Assembly (NCBI GenBank): GCA_024224995.1
Contig: JAAENB010000349.1
Span: 1 to 19,354, forward strand
Length of the DNA: 19,354 nucleotides
Direction of reading: 5' to 3'
From: a bacterium
GTDB lineage: Bacteria > Spirochaetota > UBA4802 > UBA5550
In this document: piece after piece, positions 1-9,500 of the stretch
How the letters are laid out: every line of letters starts with the position of its first letter
Position numbering within the stretch: position 1 is the first letter of the stretch
Made by a program: the position numbers and the translations under genes
The notes under the pieces: generated by a model
Database searches by the model: none
Seen by the model: the letters and a program-made list of their open reading frames with translations, nothing else
What the model was told of the DNA's origin: nothing

Positions 1-74
1 ACTACTTCAAGGCCAGATGCAGCTCGCAATGCTATTTAGTTTCTAGCCTATTTTTTTCCCGCTACACAGGGTCG

Positions 75-209
75 GTCGTGTCTTAATATACCGAAAAACG
101 TAATTCGGAATGTAACCTATGCCCGGAGCGAGTTCCGAACATTCTGCCGAGGTATTGCTCCGGGCATAGGTTACATTCCGGGCTGATATACCTTATATTA
201 AGACGCGAC
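75..209. repeat. Nested long inverted repeat downstream of cbiA (element 1)
   Basis: The inner arms, 106-129 and 157-180, are perfect 24-bp reverse complements around a 27-nt loop. The outer arms, 75-90 and 194-209, are 16-bp reverse complements with one mismatch. The outer right arm lies inside the last codons of cbiA. Read on the minus strand, the inner hairpin is followed six bases later by five Ts (96-100 region), so it could act as an intrinsic terminator for the cobalt operon; that is inference. Positions 124-137 (cggagcgagttccg) recur in reverse orientation in the element at 9978-10069. Bases 1-74 hold no gene I can see; 18-30 (tgcagctcgcaat) is identical to 9972-9984. Confidence 0.85.
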
Positions 210-1560
210 CACGGGGGTCAACACTCTTAAACAACTCCAGGATCTTTTCAAAGAATTGTATATTCGAATAAAAATGAATATGCGGATATGCTGCTAACAC
301 ATTTTTCTTTGAAAGACCGCATTGCCATTCCTTATTTTTGCCTGCTTTTTTTATTGAATACCGGTACTCAAAGCCGGTATCGGTAATTTCATCCAATGTG
401 GTATGATGAAATTCGTGTCCACGGGTACTAATTCCGTCGTACTGAATTTCAATGTAGCCAAACCGCTGTAGTTTGCCGGTCATGCGGGCTTTGCATTTAA
501 AAAAATCTACCATGGGATAACATTCCGAGTCCCTGTTTATAATGCCGCCGGTTAAATACATGAGGCCGCCGCATTCGGCGTATATTGGAAAATTATTGTT
601 TGCCTTTTGATTTATGTCTTTTCTGAGTGATACATTTTCCGACAATTCTTTCGCGAAAACTTCCGGGAAACCGCCGCCAATATACGCGGCATCAACACCT
701 GTTGGTAATGCCGGATCGCGAAGAGGACTAAATTCAACAAGCTCAATGCCGCACTCTTTTAGTAAGTTCAAATTATCGTGATAATAAAAGTTAAACGCTT
801 CATCTTTCGCGACAGCCAGTTTCATGCCCTTCCCGCTTTTATTTACCGTAAAAGAATATTCCCCATTATTATATTGAGTCTCTCCCTGAACGATCTCTTT
901 AATGCGCTGAACATTAATACATGATTCCGCTGAATCGGCCAAAACCGCTATTTTCCGGTCAAGGTCTTTCAGCTCCTCCACCGGAATTAATCCTAAATGC
1001 CTGTCGGCAAAACTACAGTCACTGTTAAGCGGCATATACCCAAGGCATTCTACACTGGTGTTTTTCTCAATTATCTTTTTTAATAAAGAATAATGACTTT
1101 CTCCGGAAATATTGTTTAAAATAACACCAACAAGATTTACCGCTTTGTCGTAATTTACGTATCCGGAAATGAGTGCCGCGATACTTGATGACATCCCCTT
1201 CGCGTCAATAACCAGGATAACCGGGGCTTCTAATATTTTTGCCACATGAGCGGTGCTTCCCACTGTTTCAGTGCCAAGACCGTCATAGAGGCCCATAACT
1301 CCTTCAATAATCGCTATATCCGCGTTAGATGAATTTTTATTATATAAATATCGAACAGTATCTTCATTGAGCATCCAGCTGTCAAGGTTATATGACGCAG
1401 CCCCGGTCACAAAGGAATGAAATTTCGGATCTATGTAATCGGGCCCCACCTTGAACGGGGCTACCCGCATTCCCTTGTTGGTAAAGACTTTCATGAGAGC
1501 GGTAGTTACCGTAGTTTTTCCAACACTACTCTGTACTCCTGCCAGTATCAATGGTTTCAT
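193..1560 (-). CDS. cbiA: Cobyrinate a,c-diamide synthase (CbiA/CobB family)
   Basis: This enzyme amidates the a and c side chains of (hydrogeno)cobyrinic acid in the cytoplasm, using glutamine and ATP, in cobalamin synthesis. The 455 aa match the usual family length. The N-terminal dethiobiotin-synthetase-like ATP domain carries a P-loop (GVQSSVGKTT, residues 8-17) and the family motif GPDYIDPKFH near residue 40. The C-terminal class I glutamine amidotransferase domain has the nucleophile Cys330 in AECGG, plus GHEFHHT (381-387) and PHIHF (426-430), which supplies the likely catalytic His. The ATG is preceded by an AGGTGA ribosome site. It is the last gene of the riboswitch-controlled cobalt operon, 17 nt after cbiX. 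Its final codons (about GRVLI) fall within the outer arm of the inverted repeat at 75-209, so the C-terminus may have been altered by that element. Confidence 0.95.
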   Translation of the reverse strand: MKPLILAGVQSSVGKTTVTTALMKVFTNKGMRVAPFKVGPDYIDPKFHSFVTGAASYNLDSWMLNEDTVRYLYNKNSSNADIAIIEGVMGLYDGLGTETVGSTAHVAKILEAPVILVIDAKGMSSSIAALISGYVNYDKAVNLVGVILNNISGESHYSLLKKIIEKNTSVECLGYMPLNSDCSFADRHLGLIPVEELKDLDRKIAVLADSAESCINVQRIKEIVQGETQYNNGEYSFTVNKSGKGMKLAVAKDEAFNFYYHDNLNLLKECGIELVEFSPLRDPALPTGVDAAYIGGGFPEVFAKELSENVSLRKDINQKANNNFPIYAECGGLMYLTGGIINRDSECYPMVDFFKCKARMTGKLQRFGYIEIQYDGISTRGHEFHHTTLDEITDTGFEYRYSIKKAGKNKEWQCGLSKKNVLAAYPHIHFYSNIQFFEKILELFKSVDPRGRVLI

Positions 1561-1577
1561 TAAATAATCACCTGCTA

Positions 1578-1943
1578 TTATACTGCGTCTGCGGCCCGTT
1601 TGAGTATAACGTCTGCCAGCAGCGGTTCAAATCCAATTGGCTTTGCCAATATAAAATTAATCTCCGGATACTTTTGCGACAATTTTTCTACAATTTCAGG
1701 AATATCTTCTTTATAATGAATTCCTTCATATAAAAAATATGGCGCGATTATTACTTCACCGACCTCATCGCCAACTAACTTCTCAATAACGTCATGAATT
1801 CCGGGTTTTGCCAATTCCATGTGCGCGCCTTCTACAGAATCAAAATCACTTTTTTGTTTTATCAACGCAACGATTTTATTAAAAACAGATACCGCGTCTT
1901 CCGATCTGCTGCCATGTCCTACTACGAGTAACGACCTTTTCAT
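1578..1943 (-). CDS. cbiX: Small sirohydrochlorin cobaltochelatase (CbiX-S type)
   Basis: This enzyme inserts Co2+ into sirohydrochlorin, the committing step of the anaerobic corrin pathway. At 121 aa it is the short, single-domain CbiX form, which works as a homodimer in characterised archaeal members. Two metal-binding histidines are visible: His10 in VVGHGSR and His76 in FLYEGIH, the expected pair for this chelatase fold. It starts four bases after the cbiQO stop codon, with an AGGAGA ribosome site inside the end of that gene, so the two are probably translated together. A sirohydrochlorin ferrochelatase (SirB-like) is the main alternative, because sequence separates the metals poorly. The position between a cobalt transporter and cbiA favours cobalt. 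Confidence 0.9.
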   Translation of the reverse strand: MKRSLLVVGHGSRSEDAVSVFNKIVALIKQKSDFDSVEGAHMELAKPGIHDVIEKLVGDEVGEVIIAPYFLYEGIHYKEDIPEIVEKLSQKYPEINFILAKPIGFEPLLADVILKRAADAV

Positions 1944-1947
1944 AATT

Positions 1948-3495
1948 TCACTTCTCTCCTTTTTGTGATTCTTTTTTTAAAGCTTCATCCAAACTCAATG
2001 GAAGCTTTATTTCTTCATTTTTTTTATACTTTTTTGATTTATAAAAATACCGGGTAATTAGCGGCGCTTCGAGATTCACTGAACTAAGGGCCGGAATATC
2101 GGTAAGCACCGTTCTCATATCATCATTTTTAAATATTTCGCCGTCTTTAAGAATTAAAACACGCTCAGCGAATTCCGGAATTCTATCAATCTCATGCATG
2201 GCTACAATCAATGTGTAATTATATTTTTCATTTAATTCTTTTAATAATGCTATAAATTCCCCTGCCGTGACCGGGTCAAGACCGTTTGTTGGTTCATCCA
2301 GCAGCATGAGCGGGGTTTTCATTGCCAGAAGACCGGCTAACGCTACCCGCTTCTTTTCTCCGCTGGATAGATCATGAATTGGACGGTTTTCCAGGTGAGA
2401 AATTTTCATAATTGCCAGAGATTCCGCTACCCGTTCATTGATCTCTTCCGGATCTAAATTCATATTTGTTGGGCCGTATGCCACGTCTTCTTTTACGGTT
2501 GTACAAAATAACTGGTCGTTTGAATCCTGGAATAAAAATCCTATATTGGTAAAAAGATTATTTCTTGTTTTTTTCGTAATTTTTTTATTAAGCAGCTTTA
2601 CGGCGCCGTTGTTCGGCAGCAAAAGACCCGCGCAAATTTTCAACAAGGTCGTTTTCCCTGATCCATTGGGCCCGCATAACGCGATAGTCTCTCCCTGTTT
2701 AATTTCCAGGCTGATATTCTTTAAGGCCTGGATTTTATTATACGCATATGAAACATTCTCTATTGTTTCTATTAAGCTGGTTGATGACTCATTCATGATA
2801 TGTAACCTGCTATTATCCTTTTCGCTGCCACGGGCAAGCATGGCATAAAATATTGTTTCGGAGCGGTCATAGCCCCGCATAAAAAGCTGCGCGCAAATTC
2901 GCCCCATTGTTTTAATCATTTTTAATCTTCCCCTTGTGCCGCCTCTTGAAAATGCTGCCGTGCGCATTCGGGAAAATTCTTCAAACAGTAAAAAGGAATA
3001 GCGGTACATTAACGCCAGGGAGTCAACCAGTATGGCGGGGATTTTATACCACCGCAATGCCTTTAACACTCCGGAAAAAGGGCTTGTTGCAAATGTTACT
3101 GCCAGCCATGAAATATCGCAATAGACTCGAAGCAAAACACCGGCCCCTGAAATAATTCCTTCTTTGTATAGAGTCACGGTACCAATTGATGCTGCTTCAG
3201 TTTCGCCAAAGCCTATGGAGTAACCGGCGAAGGCGAAAAGCGCGGGTACCAGGGGCGCGAGGAAAAAAAAGAGTGTTCGCCCTGCCGAGGGCGCGGACCA
3301 AACAAGAAGGCACACTCCCGTTAACAAAAGAAGTCCGCTTAACAAGGGAATTGCCAGGCCAATGTTTAATACAATTACCCATAGCAACAAAAAAAGTTTT
3401 AACCGGGTATCCCAGGTATGGACTCCTTTGTTGTCACGGTTTTCCAGGTGCCGTTCGGAAAACCGTACCCTGTTAAGACTGCCGGCACTATTCAT
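1948..3495 (-). CDS. cbiQO: Fused CbiQ-CbiO: transmembrane and ATPase subunits of an ECF cobalt transporter
   Basis: One 515-aa reading frame joins the EcfT-type membrane subunit (CbiQ) to the energising ABC ATPase (CbiO). Residues about 25-230 hold several hydrophobic segments and two EcfT coupling motifs with an Arg-Gly pair, FSRGG near 182 and AMLARGS near 218. Residues about 240-460 form the ATPase: Walker A GPNGSGKT (275-282), Q-loop FQDSND, signature LSSGEK (376-381), Walker B LMLLDEP, and His434 of the H-loop. These subunits are usually separate genes. Met234 (codon at 2794-2796) sits exactly where a free CbiO would begin, with only a weak upstream cagg, so an internal start giving extra CbiO cannot be excluded. 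The gene overlaps the cbiM end by 8 nt. Confidence 0.93.
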   Translation of the reverse strand: MNSAGSLNRVRFSERHLENRDNKGVHTWDTRLKLFLLLWVIVLNIGLAIPLLSGLLLLTGVCLLVWSAPSAGRTLFFFLAPLVPALFAFAGYSIGFGETEAASIGTVTLYKEGIISGAGVLLRVYCDISWLAVTFATSPFSGVLKALRWYKIPAILVDSLALMYRYSFLLFEEFSRMRTAAFSRGGTRGRLKMIKTMGRICAQLFMRGYDRSETIFYAMLARGSEKDNSRLHIMNESSTSLIETIENVSYAYNKIQALKNISLEIKQGETIALCGPNGSGKTTLLKICAGLLLPNNGAVKLLNKKITKKTRNNLFTNIGFLFQDSNDQLFCTTVKEDVAYGPTNMNLDPEEINERVAESLAIMKISHLENRPIHDLSSGEKKRVALAGLLAMKTPLMLLDEPTNGLDPVTAGEFIALLKELNEKYNYTLIVAMHEIDRIPEFAERVLILKDGEIFKNDDMRTVLTDIPALSSVNLEAPLITRYFYKSKKYKKNEEIKLPLSLDEALKKESQKGEK

Positions 3496-4423
3496 TTATT
3501 TTTCTTTTTCCAAAAAATTTTTCCCAGCCTCTTCCAATGATAAATCCGCACAACCCGCCTGAGAGCATCAATACGGCTGTCCACAATTCTCCCGTTGATT
3601 CAATATCGATATACGGCTCCCTCGGTTCTTTGCCGGCTTGTATTGCCATTTCTTCATTAACGGTTTCGTCCATTCCTGCCATTCCGTCAGCAGCCCTTGC
3701 CGGCACAGCAAGAAACAACAACATAACAAACAGCATAATTACTGTCGCGGCGTATGCCGGTATCACTTTTAATGATATTAAAATATCCGACCGCTGTTTA
3801 TAAATAAAATGAATAATATATCCTGTTAAAAACATCTCTCCGAGTGCTATTGGCAGCTGCGTTGGTAAATACGCGGCATATATGGCAAACAAGTATCCCA
3901 AAAAAGAAAACCGGGGAGTTGGCCCTGTCGATAAAACAGCTCCTAAAGAGAGCCCGGCGAAGACATAGGTCATTACATCTCCAATCAATCCGCCTATTGC
4001 CGCTGATGTAATGAGCGATAATCCGGAACGCCGGGCCACGCGGAAAGCTAACCAGCCGAAAAAAGCTCCGCCAATCCCTAAGGTTATAACATTGGCTCCC
4101 CAGGTGGAAAAACCGCCATGCGCGAAAAATGCCGCCTGGAGCAGCAGAGACAGGCCCGTGAGTGCTATTCCTATCCAGGGTCCCAGGAGTATTCCAATCA
4201 ATGGTGATCCGCAGGGATGAGTAGTAGTTCCGGTAAATGCCGGAATTGGAACCAGTGAAAGGAAAAATATAAACGCGCCAGCCATTCCCAGCATGGTTTT
4301 TTTCTCAGGGTTTTCTTTAACAAAACCCTTCATTTTTTTAGCTCCAACTCCTACGAGTCCCAGTGAAACTCCCGTATATGCCAGAGCCGGAACGCCGGTT
4401 ATTATGCCTTCCGATATGTGCAT
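3488..4423 (-). CDS. cbiM: CbiM cobalt-binding permease with CbiN-like C-terminal extension
   Basis: This is the substrate-capture subunit of the ECF cobalt transporter in the inner membrane. The chain begins MHISEG; in this family the N-terminal Met-His pair binds the metal. TGTTTHPCG (64-72, His69) is the second ligand region, followed by successive transmembrane helices up to about residue 205. Residues 220-311 add a helix ending in VPARA, a loop of about 40 residues rich in acidic side chains, and a second helix. That is the topology of CbiN, so I read it as a CbiMN fusion by topology rather than by strong sequence identity. The ATG is preceded by AGGAGA. It is the first gene behind the B12 riboswitch and overlaps cbiQO. 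A nickel-type NikMN is possible, but the neighbours indicate cobalt. Confidence 0.9.
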   Translation of the reverse strand: MHISEGIITGVPALAYTGVSLGLVGVGAKKMKGFVKENPEKKTMLGMAGAFIFFLSLVPIPAFTGTTTHPCGSPLIGILLGPWIGIALTGLSLLLQAAFFAHGGFSTWGANVITLGIGGAFFGWLAFRVARRSGLSLITSAAIGGLIGDVMTYVFAGLSLGAVLSTGPTPRFSFLGYLFAIYAAYLPTQLPIALGEMFLTGYIIHFIYKQRSDILISLKVIPAYAATVIMLFVMLLFLAVPARAADGMAGMDETVNEEMAIQAGKEPREPYIDIESTGELWTAVLMLSGGLCGFIIGRGWEKFFGKRKINE

Positions 4424-4503
4424 AACTTTTCTCCTTTTTATGCGTTTTATGCGTTTTCACGCATATTTACGCGAATTATTCGCGAATTATTCACTCAAAA
4501 CAA

Positions 4504-4538
4504 TAAAAAATCCCCGGATCAACAATGACCCGGGGATT
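4504..4538 (-). terminator. Intrinsic terminator, likely the riboswitch expression platform
   Basis: Arms 4530-4538 and 4509-4517 pair perfectly over 9 bp (aatccccgg with ccggggatt) around a 12-nt loop and are followed on the minus strand by TTTTTTATTG. It lies between the cobalamin aptamer and cbiM, so B12-dependent termination is the likely control. The stretch from here to cbiM (4424-4503) also holds an 11-bp direct repeat (gcgaattattc, twice in tandem) and a small hairpin with arms atgcgt/acgcat at 4449-4464. Confidence 0.88.
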
Positions 4539-4602
4539 CCCTTTTTTATCCACAGAACAATCTCTCCCTTTCTTACCATCGAAACAGAGAGAATAATACA
4601 TT

Positions 4603-4773
4603 TACAGGCAGGTCTTCTGGCTCCCGGATCATTCTACCGGCTGCGCCTTCCCATCAACTTTGCCTCTAATGAGGTAATTGAAAGTGGCTCTGTGCAGCTT
4701 TTGTCCCCGGTTACAGCGGCGGGTCCGCTCCCGGTTTTAACGGGATTCCCTTTTACTCGTATGAGTACCTGTA
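4603..4773 (-). promoter_or_regulatory. Cobalamin (B12) riboswitch aptamer
   Basis: On the minus strand the conserved B12 box GGGAGCCAGAAGACCTGCC reads from 4625 to 4607. Upstream are the characteristic core segments GGGAAtCCcGTtAAAA, CGGaCCCGCCGCTGTAA and GCCACT of adenosylcobalamin riboswitches. A closing P1 helix forms between tacagg (4773-4768) and cctgta (4608-4603). It sits 180 nt upstream of the cobalt transporter start and controls the cbiMN-QO-X-A operon. A promoter should lie in the A/T-rich 4780-4830 stretch; a TTGAAA is present there but I could not settle a -10 at normal spacing. Confidence 0.95.
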
Positions 4774-4956
4774 ATTTTTTATTTTAAATTTTATTTTAAA
4801 ATTTTATTTCAAATATCTAATTCTAATAAATAGAACTCTATTCTCTATTTAGAATAGAACCATGTCAATTATTAATAATATTTTGGCAATTAAAAAATTA
4901 ACAACAATTTTGTAAGTGCCTTGTGTGCAATGTTGTTTTTACGCTCGGGGATTGGT

Positions 4957-4983
4957 CTGCACCCCTATTTCTGAGCACTTACC
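4957..4983 (-). repeat. 27-nt repeat, inverted copy of 9950-9976
   Basis: Read on the minus strand this starts ggtaagtgctca and ends ggggtgcag. The plus strand at 9950-9976 has the same 12-nt start, the same 9-nt end and the same total length, with a divergent 6-nt centre. The two copies lie outside the two ends of the efflux operon. Confidence 0.7.
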
Positions 4984-5070
4984 CTCCCCATCCCGGGCTC
5001 TGGTCTCCTTTTTTTCAATGCTGTTAAGAAATTCGGATCGCTGCCGGGGACGATAACTTTGTAAGAACTC

Positions 5071-5104
5071 ATCAAGAAAAAAAATTAATGCTGATATAAA
5101 AATT
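5071..5104 (+). repeat. 34-nt direct repeat, copy of 9917-9949
   Basis: It begins atcaag, runs through an A-tract, and ends aatgctgatataaaaatt (17 of 18 identical to 9932-9949). The copy at 9917-9949 is in the same orientation. The pair brackets the TolC-RND unit, one 35 nt beyond its 3' end and the other 41 nt upstream of its first codon. Confidence 0.75.
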
Positions 5105-5138
5105 CGCCTGGATCATAAACCGGACAGGGGAGGAACAG

Positions 5139-6554
5139 TTATTGAATCTTCATATCATTTTTAGATACCAATTGATCATTAAGGCGGAGCCATTCTATTC
5201 TAAGGGTATGCAGCTGCGCTGTGTGGTGAACTTTTTCATATTTATAACTCTCCAGCTTGTTAAACACCACAATAACATCGCTCAAAGAGGCCCGGGCCTG
5301 ACGATAATTCTTCAACTCGGAGCGGACTACCCGCTGCCCCAGTTTAATTTTTCGTTCCGAAATATCCACGAGCTTTCGCTCAAGCTCTATTTGATCATAT
5401 AGATTTTTTAAATCTCTTTCAAGTTTTCTTTTTAAATTTTCAGCGCTCAACACCGCTTTTTTATGTTCAATTTTTGATGTTTTATGAAGTGCCTTTTCTT
5501 TTTGCCGCATTAAAGAATATTCAAAAGTAGCCCCGGCAAACACCGAATCTACTGATTCTTCCAATAAATAGCCGGTCCCATTCCTGGAATACCCCAGAAG
5601 CAGGCTCACCGACGGAAGAAGATTATGAGCGTTTCTTTTCACTTCCAGAGAACCTTTTTTTTCAAGAAGAGAAAGAATTGTATATGTTCTGCTCTGAGCG
5701 GTAAAACGGCCGTACCCCTTGTTAAAATCAATATCTTTTTCCGAGTAGGCGTCAAAGCGGGGGATAAGCCGTTTTGTTTTTTTATATCCCGCGGCCTGGT
5801 AAATAATTTGTTCTGTTTTTCTATAGGTGTTTTGCATCGTGTACAGGTTCTCCTGTTTTTCAATAAATTGCAGATTTATTTTATCCACATCCGATTGAAA
5901 GGCGATACTATATTTTTTCCTGGCCTGTATGTTCCGGAGCAGCTTTTTATTCTCTGCCAGTGAAAATTCTGCATTTATTACATTCGCGTAATCCGAATAC
6001 CACTGGTAATAAAGAGCAATTAATGACGCGAAGTAATCCTCGTAGGCCTCAACTATTTGGTATCGAACCACCTCTATCGAAAGATCCGTAATTTTTTCTT
6101 CAAGCCTGTTGCCATAGCCAAAGGCGTTTTTTGCTATTGGCTGTGATACCATCGCGGTAAAGCTTGAAGTTTTTCTATCCAGTAAGTAGTTGGGAGTGGC
6201 ACTGTACGTACCGGAGATCTCTGTTCCCGTAGAGGGAAATAATGCGCTTAACGATATTGCGCTTTTAAATCCCCCGGTATTATTTTCCTGCAAAGCCAGG
6301 TTATACTGACTTGATAATGAAAGAACAAGATCCCTTGAAGGAAGATTTAGATCTTTTACATAGGCCAGTTTCATGGAGTCAATAAGTATTTCACGGAATG
6401 TTATATCGTACTCACAGGTTTTCGTTATAAATTGATTCAATGACAAAATCTTTTGCTCTTTCAAAACTACCGGGGGCTCAGAAAAGATACGCCCGGGATT
6501 GCCCGTGTATAAGAGCAATACCAGGGTCAATAATATAATTACCGTTTTTCGCAT
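5139..6554 (-). CDS. TolC-family outer-membrane efflux protein
   Basis: This is the predicted outer-membrane exit duct of a tripartite efflux system. The 471 aa fit the TolC/OEP family length. The N-terminus is a signal peptide (MRKT, then a hydrophobic core VIILLTLVLLLY, with probable cleavage around residues 20-26). The mature part alternates strand-rich segments (YNLALQ, ISLSALFP, LLGYSRNG) with long charged helices typical of the coiled-coil barrel (for example 340-440). The two halves look like the usual internal duplication of OEP domains. The GGGAGGTG ribosome site overlaps the stop of the upstream RND gene, with a 9-nt gap, so the two are co-transcribed. The substrate is unknown. I assign the family from architecture and context; sequence conservation in TolC proteins is low. 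Confidence 0.82.
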   Translation of the reverse strand: MRKTVIILLTLVLLLYTGNPGRIFSEPPVVLKEQKILSLNQFITKTCEYDITFREILIDSMKLAYVKDLNLPSRDLVLSLSSQYNLALQENNTGGFKSAISLSALFPSTGTEISGTYSATPNYLLDRKTSSFTAMVSQPIAKNAFGYGNRLEEKITDLSIEVVRYQIVEAYEDYFASLIALYYQWYSDYANVINAEFSLAENKKLLRNIQARKKYSIAFQSDVDKINLQFIEKQENLYTMQNTYRKTEQIIYQAAGYKKTKRLIPRFDAYSEKDIDFNKGYGRFTAQSRTYTILSLLEKKGSLEVKRNAHNLLPSVSLLLGYSRNGTGYLLEESVDSVFAGATFEYSLMRQKEKALHKTSKIEHKKAVLSAENLKRKLERDLKNLYDQIELERKLVDISERKIKLGQRVVRSELKNYRQARASLSDVIVVFNKLESYKYEKVHHTAQLHTLRIEWLRLNDQLVSKNDMKIQ

Positions 6555-6563
6555 AACACCTCC

Positions 6564-9500
6564 CTATTGGCCCTGTTCATGAATTACATGATCAACATGT
6601 TTTATAACGGAATAGACCGCCGGAACCAGAACCAGGGTAATACCGGTGGCGAACAAAAGCCCCCAGCCCATGGCCAGCATCATTTCCGCCAGCATTGAGT
6701 CATACCCGGCAATCCCATAAGCCGTAGGAAACAGTCCCGCTACCGTTGTAAAAGTGGTCAGCAGTACGGCTCGAAGCCGGGTTTTTGCAATATCCGCGAT
6801 CTGGGAAGTGGTAAATTCTCTATGCTGATTCATATCATACTCTTTTTCCAGCTTCGAGACCATAACAATCGAGTCATTCACCACAACTCCGGTTAAGCCC
6901 AGAATTCCCACTGCGGCAAAAAAACCAAAATAGGCTATACCATGAAACCAAAAAGCCAGGATTACCCCAACCACGCCAAAAGGAATTGCTACCATAATAA
7001 TAAAAGGTTTTAACATGGAGTTAAAGAGCAGCGAGAGAATGGCGTAAATGAGGAACAAAACCGCTAAAATTCCAAATAAAAAATCCCCCCTCGATTCTCT
7101 CGAGTCTTTTACTTCCCCCACAAACGATATTACGGAAGTAGGATAGCGGGCCAATATTCGGGGAAAAACTTTCGAATCGAAATAATCAGCAACCTCAAGA
7201 GGAGTCATGGTTACTTTTTTAACTTCTCCACCCGGGTTTTCTTTTTTATTCTTATCTTTTTTACTCTTATTATTCTTAGCATGCGTATTTCCCACTATCA
7301 TTTTCTTTCTCTTTTCGTTTTCCTTACCGTATAATTCCGCGAAAAGAGTTGTTGTGCGCTTATAGTCTTGCCGTTGAATTGAATAGGGGGTGACTATTTT
7401 TTTTATTTTCACCACATCCTTCATGGGCACCAGGTAATCGCTATTGTTTTCCACGGGAATACTCAAAACTCGCTGTATGCTTTTTTTAGCGCTGTCTTCA
7501 GTCGTTAGGCGGACATCTATTTCATCATCTCCCTCAATGAGCTCATAGAGCACCGTCCCCTGCAATATGGAACGAAATGTCGCGGCTATGGCTGAAGATT
7601 TAATATCAAGCCTGCTTACGATGTCGCGTTTTAGATCTATTCGATATTCGGGATTAAACATGGGTCTATCTATTTCAACATCAGTAAGGGCCGGATGTTT
7701 TTTCATTTCCTTGTGCAGTTCATCAACAACTTTTTTCCGTATGGCATCATCATTTTGCTGAACAAGAATTTCAATAGGGCTTCCGCTGCTTTGCCCAAAC
7801 CGGCGCTCAAGAAAACGAATATTTGAAAGGTCTTTCACGTTTTTAATTTTTTCCTTCCACTCCGTCTTTAATTGCGAGAGCGGCTTATCTCTTTTTTCCC
7901 GTGACACCAGTTCAACTCTCATGAAAAGGTTGTTTTCTTCCACGATTCGGCCATGCCTGCTCTGGCCAATGTAGGTTCTGAATCCCACCACGTCTTTCCC
8001 CAGGGACTCGGCGAAAACTGCTTCAAGCTGCCCCGCCAAAACAGCGGTTCCGTAACTTTTGGTCCCTTCTCCGGCTTCCGCCACAATTGCTATTTGCGTG
8101 GCTTCTTCTCCCGGGAACATTACAAACTTCATTGATTTCGTAAAAACAAATCCCGCAATAAGGAGCAGCGAAATAAAAACCAAAAAAACAATCGATTTTC
8201 TCTTAAGAACTTTGTCCAGGAAACGCCCATAAGAATTCTCCACGATTGAAAACCAATGAGCGTACTCTCCGTTTTTTGTTTTTTTTAATTTTTTTGGTTT
8301 TTCCGGCTTTTCTTTTTTTTGTTTATAATATTTTTCTATAAACGGCAGCGTTCCCAATGAAAAAATAATCCGTAAAGGCCGGGGGATATTAAGATTCATG
8401 TGCGCGGGAAGGATTAAGACCGATTCCAGAAGGCTCCCCAAAAGCATTAATGAAACTATAGGAGGAATGATGGATATAAATTTCGCGAGCCTGCCGGTAA
8501 ACATGAGCATTGGAAGAAAAGCCACGCACGTGGTCGCGATACTGGCGACAATGGGCAGGAAAACATATGACGCTCCTTTTACCGCCGCTTCAAAAGATTC
8601 ATACCCTTCGGATTTTAAACGGCTAATATTCTCTGCTACCACTATGGCGTCATCCACAACCATTCCCATAACAATGATAACCGCTGAAAGGGTCATATTA
8701 TTGATGGTATATCCCATTGCCGAGGTTACTATCATTGTGAAACAGAATGAAAAGGGGATGCCCAGGGCTACCCAGAGTCCGGCGCGCATATTGAGAAAAA
8801 CCAGCAGCGTTATGATTATAAAAACAAATCCTATGGTGCCGTTCATTCCAATTAGAGTGAGCCGTTCCCGCACATCCCTGGATTCATCATCGAGCAAAAC
8901 TATATCTACCGGGACCGCTGCCAATGAATTTTGTTTAAATGATCCTGTTTTTTTCTTTATTACTTCTATGGCTTCTATGATCCCATATGAACTGCTTTTT
9001 ACCACGTTCAGCAATACGCATTCATGGCCGTTTACTTTTGTTATGCTTGAAGAGTCTTCAAAGGTATCTACTACGCTTGCCATATCCTTCAAACGGATTA
9101 CCTGCCCTTCAAAGCCGCCCCGTATTATTTGTTTTTTTAATTTATTAACTGCGTTTAATTCTGCCCGTATTGTTACCTTTGACTCGGCTTTGTCTTCAAT
9201 GCTTCCGGCAGGGGTTCGAATATGGCCGTCTTGTACGGCTGCCATAATGGTATTCATTGAAATATTATAGTGTTTTACCTTTTCGGGCTTTACCCGGATC
9301 CGGATTTCCTGCCGCAGGTACCCGGATTTATTTATCGAACTTACTTCGGGCAGGCTTAAGAGCTGATTTTCAAGGGCCAGGGTATATTTTTGCAGCTCTC
9401 TCCGGGATTGTTTATCCAGAAGTTCTTTATTCTTATGGATTAGCGCTATATCAATTATCGCTTTTTGTGATGTTTTATAGTGTTTAATGACCGGATCGTC

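Larger units (their letters stand above)
4774..5138. other. Gene-free intergenic region with repeat fragments
   Basis: This 365-nt stretch lies between the riboswitch and the end of the TolC-like gene. No credible gene was seen. It holds the presumed operon promoter (A/T-rich, 4780-4830), a hairpin with 8-bp arms tctattct/agaataga at 4837-4858, and the two repeat copies listed separately at 4957-4983 and 5071-5104. Confidence 0.6.

Noticed and set aside
4293..4787. 164-codon plus-strand frame
   Set aside because: It runs through the cobalamin riboswitch, the terminator and the start of cbiM, all of which are read from the other strand.
8398..9270. 290-codon plus-strand frame inside the RND gene
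   Set aside because: It overlaps the well-supported RND reading frame and has Ser/Thr-rich shadow composition with no domain motif.
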